NCBI GenBank assembly: GCA_015501605.1
Contig: JADNRZ010000004.1
Location: 2,046,001-2,110,000 of the forward strand
Length of the DNA: 64,000 nucleotides
Direction of reading: 5' to 3'
DNA from: Panaeolus papilionaceus
Lineage: Eukaryota; Basidiomycota; Agaricomycetes; Agaricales
Below, piece by piece: positions 10,521 through 20,300 of the stretch. Each line of letters begins with the position of its first letter. Positions within the stretch are counted from its first letter, which is position 1. A program made the translations under genes and the position numbers. The notes beneath the pieces are model-generated. The model was not told the DNA's origin and did not search any database. It saw only the letters and a list, made by a program, of their open reading frames with translations.

Positions 10521-12685
10521 TTAAGAGGATGGTGCCGGCGACGTTTCAAAGAGGCGATGGGGGACCAGAGCGGCTCGACGAAAGTAATTGAAAAATTGTT
10601 GGCAATAATACGACGCAACGGCGTGTTCCAGTTCATGGGCCTCTTGAAGTGTAATTCCTTCAATGCTGCGTCGTCGCCCAATTCCCAGAATAGCTGGCTT
10701 CTCCCCTTTCCACCTGTCCATCAAGCCGGCGAGAATCAGCAGAGTGGGCAGCCTTGATTTGATGTCATCTGCTGCAAGCCCGGAATTAGGAGGGTCAAGG
10801 GAGGGGATGTAGTAGGTCATGTTGGGGAACAAAGACCTGACCTCAAACTCCCTGGCTTGCTTCTCGGCATCGTTACTACACTTCGGGTGAGCAGTGCGGT
10901 GAAGGAGAAGCAGCTCCTTGCGAAAATTGAGCTCGTAAAGCTCGAAGAGGAACTTGCGAATGGTGGAGGGGGGAGGAAGCACGCCAGAGTCGAATCTTTC
11001 GCCGGCAACCCTGAAGGGCATGTCCCTGCCAGACGACAAGGTTCGATGAGCTCGAGCTGCAGCAGGGACGAGGAGTCGTAGTGCCTTCCGATGACTCTCC
11101 ATTGCTCGTGAATCACCAGCTTGGGGTTGGTAGTCGGGTACTGGATCGTTGAAGTTGATGGTGAGCAAGTCCCGCCACTCCTGAGCGCTCAACGATGCAC
11201 CCGGCGTCGTTGAGATCTTTGCGATCCACGCAGACTCAATGCGAGCATACTGCTCTAGAAGGTGTTGGCGTCTTTCATCGCTTTCAACAGCAACAAAGAG
11301 GCCGGGATCGGGAAATGCATAGAACACACTGCGCTTGATGTGGGATAGGACGGGAGGCTGCTTCTTGTCAACATTACGGAGGGCATTGGCCCAGGCAGGA
11401 ATAGAAAACGGTGCCATAGGACCTTCTAATGGCAAAAATTTATCACGTTGATTCTTGGGCGGGTTTTTTAGTTTAGCTGAATACACCCAGATAATTCAGA
11501 ATCATTTCAAGATAATATATGAGCAGCTAACGTACCAGGCGATGGGGGTATCTTAATCAAATTTGCTGTGGTTTTCGCCTTTTTTCGAGGAGGGGGGCCA
11601 CTAGAGCGACTCGACGAGGCCTCAGGCACAGGAGGCTGAGGAGCACAAGTGCTTGATGATGCAGGCTTGTCAGGGGGTGAAGATAGGTTGGGGACATCCT
11701 CAAAGGGATCTGCACTACAACTCCATCGTCTAGAGAATGAATGGACAAGACCAACCACCTCCGCAGACGTAATAAAGACCTCCCCGGAGAAGAGGGGTGG
11801 GAATGCACTGTGCGGCTGATTGACGAGAGTGTTGAAGTAGTGGATGGGCACCACTTCAGATAGGACGTTATTCCCAAAGCCTTGAGGAGTCCATTCCCGA
11901 ATGTACCAAACTGGAAGGCCAGCAGCCATGAATTCCTCTACGATGCGAACCTTGGAAGTGAAGACACCGATTGTAGCGGCCAAAGGAAAGGAGGATGACT
12001 GAGCGCTGTCCATGTGTGGCTTGTAAATTTCCATGTAGTCTAAACACCCAACGGTTTCCAAGTAATAGCGCTGAAGTTCGGTGAAGGTGAAGCGGATCTG
12101 GTGCCATGACGCGACAAGAGCCTGAAGGCGGACAAATGTGTAGTGGAGCGCTCGTTCAAGGACCGACACGAACTTCTTTACAGGTTTGTCTGTGGGGATT
12201 GACGACGACCACATTCTGAATCGCTCCTGCAAAGATTCAACGAGGGGTTTGATCTTCGTTTCCAGTAGGACGGGGTCGAGCTTCCCCAAGTCGTTCATGA
12301 TGCTACCGTTGTTGATGGCGCGAAAATCTGTGGTAACGGGGTCATACCACATAACCGTAAGTGGATTGTTGGGATCCTGGGGGCGTCGAGGAATAGCGCC
12401 AAGGTGGGGGTACTGCTCGCTATATGGTTGGGGCCATAACGTGTGGTCGTCAGGCCCATATCGATAGTCTTCACGAACGCGGACGTGGCGATGCCCCAGA
12501 AGTGGATGCGGTATAAAGGACTCGTTGGGCGAGGTGTAAACATATCTCTTGATGATTGCTCCAACCCTTCCATCGTAAGCGGTGAGTGGAGCTGGAATGG
12601 GTATTAGAATAGAAAAAATAGAGATGAATGAAAGAGACTTACCAGCAGAATTTCTGTTTGCGAGAAGGATACTTGACGGGGGCAT
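10521..12685 (-). CDS. 684-aa protein of the transposase cluster, unknown function
   Basis: Three exons: 12685-12643, 12591-11536 and 11476-10521. They sum to 2055 nt, exactly 685 codons with the stop, and no internal break. The N-terminus reads MPPSSILLANRNSA, then GRVGAIIKRYVYTSP. The middle part is compact and aromatic (LERALHYTFVRLQALVASW, FTSKVRIVEEFMAAGLPVWYIREW). A Pro/Ser-rich basic linker (SSSRSSGPPPRKKAKTT) follows, then a second folded part (FYAFPDPGLFVAVESDERRQ, WRDLLTINFNDPVPDYQP, HELEHAVASYYCQQFFNYF). Known to me only as a type of protein common in repeat-rich Agaricomycete regions near DNA transposons; no catalytic motif is recognised. It is divergent from the transposase gene and shares with it a 1.7-kb intergenic region holding the 13-bp motif arrays. 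A structural or accessory role in transposition is an inference. Confidence 0.7.
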
Positions 12686-12864
12686 TGTGATCTCGAAAAG
12701 TTTGAGTTCTGAAGAAATTAAGCTTAGTACTCGATATAAAAACCGACGAACTCACAAGAACCTGTTAAAAGAGGATCCTAATTAGAGCCTGCGTAAATTG
12801 ATGCCTGCGCCGGTTGAAGCGTTGCGTGCTCTGTGGCATATATCTTGAAGAGTGGTTGTTGAGG

Positions 12865-13131
12865 ACGACACGGAGTCGTCAATCCACTGATAAGTCCCAT
12901 TACAAGCATGATGACACAAAGTCAAAGCTTGCAATTCCCAAAGGCGAAGAGACGACGCGAAGTCATTCTGGACCTTTGAAGCTGAGCGACGCAGAGTCGA
13001 CTCAGTGGGACCCACTAGTAGGAAGCCCATTGCATGAACGATGACACGAAGTCAAAGCATGCAAAAATCCAAGTCAAGAAGATGACGCGAAGTCATTCTT
13101 GAGCTTTGAATTTGAGTGACACAAAGTCAGC
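12865..13131 (+). repeat. Left array of the 13-bp motif TGACACGAAGTCA (seven copies), with a ~120-bp tandem duplication
   Basis: Forward copies lie near 12868 (GACACGGAGTCG), 12912, 12953, 12988, 13042, 13083 and 13118. Variants change ACGAA to ACAAA, GCGAA or GCAGA while keeping the TGAC and GTC arms. The last six copies form two similar ~120-bp units (about 12896-13013 and 13026-13140), each with three motifs, and each opens with a CCCATT-like end and closes with a TGGGA-like end. The array lies just upstream of the 684-aa gene. Confidence 0.8.
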
Positions 13132-13551
13132 TCAATGGGACAGGGAGGGGAATGGGTGGTACATGGTGGTTGTCGTCCGAACGATGGCTCACCAAGGTGT
13201 ATCTCTTGATGACGTGTCCTAGTAATCCGCAATCAGATTCCTAGGCTGATAAATATTACAGCTGGTTGACATACCTGTGCTTTTGGCTGCCAGAAACCAC
13301 AAACGAAGGGATCGGGGGAGCTGATTGCGATGGTGTTGATGGAAGGTGTTCACTCTGCAATATCGAACACAAACCAACGTCACAGTCACGTGCAACACAA
13401 ACATGTCACATGTGACATCTCCGGGTTCGTTGATCAACTCTTGAAGGTCTCCATGTTGTTCTCACCATCGTCGACAGTCCTTCTTTCTCTGCTCTCCGCT
13501 CTGAGCGAGCACCTCAATCTGCTCTTATGTGTGCTCTCCTTGGCTCTAGAC

Positions 13552-13934
13552 CTTGACTTCGTGTCATGGTCTGCTTGCGGTACAGACCCCTTGACTTCGC
13601 GTCATTGTGGTCTGCTTGCGATACCTTGACTTCGTGTCAGTTTTATCGTATTTCTCCAGGGATATCTGCTACCTGTCTGTACTTGGATTTGCCTATAGCT
13701 CGGAACTTGGAACTCCTATCCTTACGATAAACGGTCGTGTTTATGATGTCTCCAGCAAACCACTGGCTCTGCCGCTGTGATGGTGTCTTCGTCTACATAA
13801 TTTAAGTCAGTGGTTTAATCAGATGACATTGGTTTACCGATTAATCATTTTATATAGCGAGGTTATCCCACATTTATGGAGCAGTTTGACTTCGTGTCAT
13901 CTGCAATCTGAGCGCGGGCTTTTGACTTCGTGTC
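13552..13934 (-). repeat. Right array of the same 13-bp motif, inverted (five copies)
   Basis: TGACTTCGTGTCA, the reverse complement of the left-array motif, occurs near 13553, 13591 (as TGACTTCGCGTCA), 13626, 13887 and 13923. The first three are separated by a repeated GGTCTGCTTGCG spacer. Orientation is opposite to the left array, and the array precedes the transposase gene. Confidence 0.8.
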
Positions 13935-14432
13935 AACCAAGTCTTCCGCATCGTCTGGGTATGCACAACGCCAACTCCGTGTTGATCGTCACATATCCTG
14001 ACGCTGCTGACCTACTAGTCACCAGCAAAATACCAAGATTGCCGAATTATCGCCTCATTTCCGCTCAGAAACGACCACGTTAACAATGAGAACTGCCGAC
14101 GTGTCCCCTTCAAATTCCAACGTATTCCCCGATTCATTCCCCAGCGCTAAAACTACCACCATATCCCGAAAAATCACCAACCTACGCCCTTGAAAACTAC
14201 CAACCTACGCCGAAGAACTGCCAACATACACCCAGGAACAACCAACATAGCCCTAGAACTACCAATACTACCCGACATCCCAACATTCGCTTTGCTAAAT
14301 CATCGCCCGTTGGCTGCCCCAAGAAGCGTCAAGATTGTGGTATTTATACCCCAGTCATTCAGCCATTCCTTCCCTCCCCAATCCAACCTCTGGTATCTAC
14401 ACCCTTTTCCAGACCTTGTCCTCAACATTGCC

Positions 14433-17400
14433 ATGACCGACGACGACGTTGTATGGTGCAACTGCTGCAAAGAGTGGGTCTCTCCTGCCACCAAAAAGTC
14501 CCACAGCAGCGGTGGTGGATCCTTGCGTCTACAAGCTCTGCGCTTAGCCTCTAGCAGCTCCATCAATCAAGATACCGTCAATGATGAAGGCAGCAATTTC
14601 TCTGGACGCCCAAAACGCTCCCGCTGGCGTGACTTTGTGCCCGATGACCGCCCTCCAGAGCCTCAGAAACGGCTTCGCTCAGAATCACGCCCCCCCTCAA
14701 ACCAAGCCGATCATATGGAACCCCCAGCAGGCGACAATAGTCCACCAATGGACGTGTCCGACCCAGAGTCGGTTCGGGATGTTGGAACTGGCGATACAGA
14801 TGAACCTTCTTCACCAGCGCAACTCCCCATACGTCGATTTTCGGCAAGGCTTGCTGCTGCTCGAGCAAACCGTTGGATTCTTGGCGCAACTCTTGGTCCG
14901 TTCATCGCTGACCACCCAAGCGAAGATGAGGAGGAGAGAGAGGTGGAGGAACAACAAGACGAGCCTCCAGAACTACTCTCAGATGATGACAGTGAAGAGG
15001 ACGAGGACGAGGACGAGGAAGGAGAGGGTTACGAGGAGCAGGACGAGGACGAGGATAAGGACAACGCAATGGCAGCTGCGGCGTTCGCGGCGCGACGTCA
15101 GGCAGCAAGCGCTGCTGAAGCAAGGATTCAATGTATGTTTTACCATTTTTAGTATCTTAGCTACTGGTTTTAACTTGTAAATTAGCTGCTCAGGCCAAAT
15201 TTTTGACCGAAGACGATCTAGATATCTTGCGCGTCTTCGCACTCAAAACCGAAGATCATCTTACTGAGCAGACCTTTAAAAGGCTCTCAAGAACGTATCC
15301 CAAAGGACCACAGCTATCTCTCAAGATGACAAAGAAGCATGCTCGCCAGCTATCTGGGTTTCAGGCTGTGCGGTATAGCTGTTGCGTCAACAGTTGTGTG
15401 GCTTTCGTTGGCCCGTTTGCAGACCTTGCGGCATGCCCTTGTTGCAACAAAGCTCGATTTTCTTCGCGTAACACGCCTAGGAAGTACTACGAGTATATGC
15501 CCCTTATCCCTCGCCTAACCGCCATGGTTGCTAACCATTCATTCGCGTCCAAGTTACAATATCGCGCCAAGTACAAACGCCGGCCTGGCATCATTCGTGA
15601 CGTCTTCGACGGCAGCCACTATCAGCACCTCTGCGAGACCCCGGTACCCAACCAGAACTTCCACTTCTTTTCCGACCCCCGCGACATCGCTCTCGGCTTA
15701 TCAACTGATGGATTTGGTCCACATCGACGCCGGAAGAAAACGTGCTGGCCAATCATCCTCTTAAACTACAACCTCCCCCCAACGCTCCGTGTACTTAAAC
15801 AATACATCATCCATATAGGTACAGTGCCTGGACCCAAGAAGCCGCAGGACTGGGACTCGTTCTTCTGGCCGCTAGTGCAGGAACTCCTCGAACTGGAAGC
15901 AGGGATAGAGGCTTTTGATGGTCTTGAACAGGAGATCTTTGACTTCCACGCCTATCTTCTCTTCGGGTTCGGTGACATACCAGCAGTATCCCTGATTACC
16001 CGAATGAAGGGACAAAACGGCATTGCACCTTGTCGAGTCTGCCTGATCAAAGGTGTGACAGGCAGGGGGCGCGTCAACTATGTCCCCCTTCGTCGGAATG
16101 AAATTGCAAACGCTACCAGTTACAAGCCATCAGCCTTACCCATGCGTACACATACTCAGTTTCTGGAGCAGGCGACCACCGTCGAACAAGCAAGGACTAA
16201 AACAGAACGTAACAACCTTTCGAAGGAATACGGCGTCAAAGGGACACCTCTTCTTGCCAGTCTCTCCTCGATCTCCTTTCCAACATCATTCCCCTTTGAT
16301 TTCATGCATCTCATTTGGGAAAATCTCATTCCGAATCTCATTCTCTTTTGGACTGGCGAGTTTAAAGGTCTGGATCACCACAACATGCCGTATGTTATCG
16401 CCCCACACATCTGGAAAGAAGTTGGTGAATCCACAGCAGCATCTGCACGTACAATCCCTTCGGCATTTGGAGCCCCAGTACCGAACATCGCAAATCAACA
16501 ATACTTCATGACTGCCGAGATGTACTCTAATTGGACCCTTTTCATTGCTCCAATTGTTCTTCAGGGACGATGGGAGCAACCGAAATACTACCACCACTTC
16601 ATGGATCTCGTCAACCTCTTGTTGATCTGCCTTGATCGTGAAATCACTCTGGACGAGGTCGAGCAACTGGAAAAAGGATTTCAAAAGTGGGTTGTTGACT
16701 ATGAAAGGTATGTAATCTACCAAAACTGTGCTATAGAACGATATTTAAGGCTTATCATGATTAGACTTTATTACCGACGTGACCCAGACAGACTCTCTGC
16801 ATGCCCTCTGACTATCCATGCCCTCCTTCACATCGCCTGGGGAATTCGTGTCGCAGGGCCGCCGGGGGGATACTGGGCATTTCCCATGGAAAGACACTGC
16901 AATGTTTTACTTCCCGCAATTCGCAGTCGCCGTTTTCCCTACACGGCCATCAGTAACTTTGTCACTGCTATGTCTCAGCTTGAACAGATTCGGCTAATCT
17001 ATGACGTAGAAGAGGATTTGGATTTGGGCACCCGAGACAAGAAGAGAAAGGTGTTATATCGCGACTTACAACGAGACTGTGAGTTGTGATTAAATTCGAT
17101 AATTTGATCAGTTTGGTACTCATTTTATTCATTTAGATAAAAAGTTCCGTTTGCTATCTCCTGAACGACAGGAGATACTGCCCGACGACATCAAATCACT
17201 CATCTGGATCTCCTTTGTCACACGCTATTGGGTCAGCGGTGGCAGGAAAGTTACGAAAGCTATGTACCGAAATCACCTCCCGTTGAATGATGCAGTTTTG
17301 CAATACGGCCGAGTCCTGATTGGAAAAGAAGGGGACTTGATCACAGCCCGGGAACTTAGACCGGAGCGTGAGGATAGTCGCGATTCTACCTTCATTAAGG

Positions 17401-17780
17401 TGAGCACTTGGTTCGGGGCCTGATCAGTTAGCTTAATCATATTGAATGCCTTTCAGTATATCCAAACTACGGATAGCAAAGCACGCACCGCCTCGGCTCC
17501 CCCCGAATTTGAGGAGCACACATACTTTGGCCGGCTTCTACGGATTATAATTTTAGATGTACCACGCAACCCTATGCTGAATATCGGCCACGACGCGAGG
17601 CTCATCTTGGCGCTTGTTCAGCTTTGCGCTGAAATGGGCGACGAAGGGGAGTTCACCACTTTTAAAGAACTGGGCCGCAAGGAAATTATCGATCTTTCCA
17701 CCATTCAGTGTCTTGTGGGTCGTGTTTGGGACAGAGGACAATGGACATTCGTCGATCGCTCCCGGGACCAGGGGGCGTAA
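14433..17780 (+). CDS. Plavaka/CACTA-like (Tnp2-type) transposase, 1040 aa, apparently intact
   Basis: Five exons: 14433-15132, 15186-16707, 16765-17078, 17137-17399 and 17457-17780. They sum to 3123 nt, exactly 1041 codons, with no internal stop. An N-terminal Cys/His cluster (WCNCCKEWVSPATKKSH) is followed by a Ser/Pro linker and an acidic region (residues ~165-210). The catalytic region has DIALGLSTDGFGPHRRRKK (near residue 405), then PGPKKPQDWDSFFWPLVQELL, GDIPAVSLITRMKGQNG, a second Cys pair (APCRVC, near 514), and late GYWAFPMERHC (near 780). Known: this motif order is that of Tnp2-type transposases of the CACTA supergroup, in fungi the Plavaka group, which cut and paste DNA elements. 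Exact assignment of the acidic catalytic triad was not possible by eye. Intactness and the motif arrays upstream suggest an element that was active recently. A start upstream of 14433 is possible, since the frame is open to 14190. Confidence 0.78.
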
Positions 17781-19014
17781 CTAGAATTTTCGCTTATTTA
17801 TTCACATTCCAAGTTGTATCCCCTTGCCTGTTAAATCTATTTATTCATCATGCCTATTTTTACTTGTGCTACCCCACAGCGCGAAATTTATTGAACTCAA
17901 TCACAGCTCATTGAATTTCACAACAAATTCTCAGATACAACGCCTTCGCTGGACTAGAACAAGCTCGGTTTACACACTAGACTCAGTCTCAGGTTAATCC
18001 TCTTTTCGACGGGGGCTTGATGAGTCTTATGATTCCCCCACTGGACCCCTTTGAACACCTGTAAGTAAATTCCTTACGAAAAGAGAGGTTTAGAAAACCC
18101 CTGGAGCACGACATTGTAAATTCCTCACATAGGGAGGGGTTTCGTAATTCCTTCCCTAAACCCCTTTCCCCTACCCCCCAGTCCAGGGTGGATTTTTGAA
18201 GCCCGCCCGACTCAAGAGAGTCAATAACCCCTCGGCTGGGTTCACAGTGATGTCTATTTATCTTTTCCAGTAATTATATATTATACATATATTTCTGGGA
18301 ACTTGTGTTGGATCAGTAGGGAAGACATTTAAAGTTTGGACTGTCAAACGCAGGTCACAGAACCTGCCAATCCATTGAAGATCACTGATGGATCAATTAG
18401 TAATTAGGATTGTAATGTTCGAGTCATTTATCCCTTCATCAATATCTAACTGACCGAAAATGACTCGAACGTCGACTGACTAGTTGAGTATTACCTAGAA
18501 TAGTCCTTCAACATGTAGAATATTCAGGTAATACAGGGTACTTAGTAGAACAGTCTAGAATACTTGTAAGACTACATATATATACCTTCGGTGCATGAAG
18601 GAGAATATAACTCTTTTTACCCCAAATCTATCTGCGTGAATATAAGTACTCCCACTTAAGGTCATTCGATTTGCTCTGTCCCTTAAGTTTTAACCTGTTA
18701 AATTGCTATTGCTTCGCGCTATCAATTACAGCATCACTGGTACCAATATTCTTATATTTCTGAGCTATTGTACTTGAATCCATTCACACATTCGAACTCA
18801 CTTACGTTCCGAAAGGTTAGAACTCTATTAACGACTTCAGAACAACTTGTATTCAATCAACATTTGAAGTAATTGAACAATACATCAATTTCTTCTCTGC
18901 TTTTCAGACTAATTCAATTGTATTCATAAGGAATACACCAACATTCTGACTGTCACATCATAACACATATATTAATGCACTACTGTTGTGTGATACTACC
19001 AGAATATCTCTACA
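17781..19014. other. Intergenic region after the transposase gene
   Basis: No gene supported. Around 18040-18180 the sequence is rich in short C runs with AGGGAGGGG and CCCCTTTCCCC blocks; this is where I would look for an end of the transposon cluster, but I found no convincing terminal inverted repeat. The rest is AT-rich with T-tracts and resembles the leader of the coiled-coil ORF at 19015. Confidence 0.4.
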
Positions 19015-19191
19015 ATGCCTGGACTAAGTAAGCAACAAATCCAGAGTTGCACAGCTGGCAAAATGGGTGGCAAAGTCATGAGTGACACAAGTGACAAGAA
19101 GAACATGATGGACACTGCAGCACAGCTCTCAAGTGTCTCAGAGCAGCTTACCTTGACTCTACAGCACATTGGGGACCTCAAATTGGAGCTT
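19015..19191 (+). pseudogene. Coiled-coil protein ORF, part 1 (interrupted by three retroelements)
   Basis: ATG at 19015 begins MPGLSKQQIQSCTAGKMGGK and runs 59 codons up to GAGCTT at 19191. There a 302-bp solo LTR has inserted and duplicated AGCTT. Removing the LTR and one AGCTT copy rejoins the frame exactly with part 2. The protein is basic at the N-terminus and then heptad-like (Leu-rich, charged), so a coiled coil is expected. The function is not recognised; ORFs starting this way seem to occur with mobile DNA in Agaricomycetes, which I state only as an impression. Confidence 0.65.
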
Positions 19192-19493
19192 TGTAAGGGA
19201 TAGGAATGCCCAGAAGCCAAGTTGATAATCAAGTGAGGAATCATCCTGATCCCCACTGGCCTATATACTACATCGGATAAACTATCTACCAGTATGCTGT
19301 GCACTAAATCTAAGAATAGGCTAAGGCTATGCAATATCAAATGATGGTGACGAAACAATCAGGAAAGGAGGCTGCGCACTACGACAGGGGTATCAATGAT
19401 GCAATGGGCAGCTGTACAGTGATCTAGAGATGATGACCAGGCTGTGCACTGTAACCGCGCTAGGGTGGGGATTCTGTGACAGATCCCCTGACA
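19192..19493 (-). mobile_element. Solo LTR of the KH-domain LTR element, 302 bp
   Basis: Same length and sequence family as the two LTRs at 25039-25340 and 26503-26804. Read on the minus strand it begins TGTCAGGGGATCT and ends CCCTTACA. It is flanked by a 5-bp duplication AGCTT (19187-19191 and 19494-19498). It differs from the other two LTRs at eight positions by my reading, all transitions. Confidence 0.9.
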
Positions 19494-19498
19494 AGCTT

Positions 19499-19762
19499 GT
19501 CATTAAGCAGAAGAAGATTGCTTCCCTAGAGAGGCGCATTTCAAAGCTGTCTGATGAAAAAACGAGCCTCAGTAACACAGTACATCACCTGAAGAATAAA
19601 CACAAGCAGACCTATCACAGATTTCAAATGGCTGAGCAAGTGCATGCATGCAGTCTTACAAAGCAAGACACTCTACAAGCTCAAGCTGACCTCTTTCGAG
19701 CTGCAGCAAAAGGTTCAGAGGCCAAGCTTCAAGACCAGTCAAAGGAAGCAGATCAAGCTATC
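19499..19762 (+). pseudogene. Coiled-coil protein ORF, part 2
   Basis: 88 codons in frame with part 1 once the solo LTR is removed. Heptad-type sequence such as IASLERRISKLSDEKTSL and LQAQADLFRAAAKGSEAK strongly suggests a coiled coil. It ends at GCTATC, where the 5' LTR of a Ty3/gypsy element has inserted and duplicated CTATC. Confidence 0.65.
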
Positions 19763-20170
19763 TGTCAGGGGATCTCCTGCTACCTCCTATTCCTTTCCTT
19801 ATCATTGTCTCTCTTGTCTCTCCTTTCCCCTATTTCCCTCTGCTCTATTTCATTGTCTGGACATACCATGGACTCATATATATTATATTACACTCTCCTT
19901 TAGTTGTCACTCATTTGTTATTCACTTGTTTCCACTGTTACATAGTCATTCCTTTGTGTTTCCCTTTGTTTATTCCCAAAGGCATTGTTTGGCATCAAGG
20001 CTGATGCCAATGCCAGCTCATCACTTAAATAGCTGTTTCACCTGGGTTTGATCCTTTACCTCTTTCTCTTTGGATCTCCCCCAGGTGAGCCTACTTCCTG
20101 TATTTATGTAGAGCTGATATATATCTTTGGATCTCCCCCAGGACTTGTGTGTGTCTGAGGTGCCCTTACA
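19763..20170 (+). mobile_element. 5' LTR of Ty3/gypsy element 1 (408 bp)
   Basis: Begins TGTCAGGGGATCT, ends GTGCCCTTACA. It is the same length as the 3' LTR at 27387-27794, with one difference by eye (A here, G there, in GTCRCTC, a CpG site). It contains two copies of CTTTGGATCTCCCCCAGG near its end. Target duplication CTATC at 19758-19762 and 27795-27799. Confidence 0.93.
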
Positions 20171-20300
20171 GTAGAAAGAGGTCACCTTGGAGACTGAGAC
20201 TGCATACAGTCTGTTACATCCTCTGTTCTGCTTCTTCTGTTCAGCTGCATTATAGACTCTGTGCTTTCTCCCTCTCCTCTCTTCTCCCTGTCTGGCAACC

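Noticed and set aside
14190..14432. Upstream extension of the transposase frame to 14190
   Set aside because: The frame is open but the sequence is low-complexity (Thr/Pro/Asn-rich) and the zinc cluster starts right after the ATG at 14433, so the later start is preferred.
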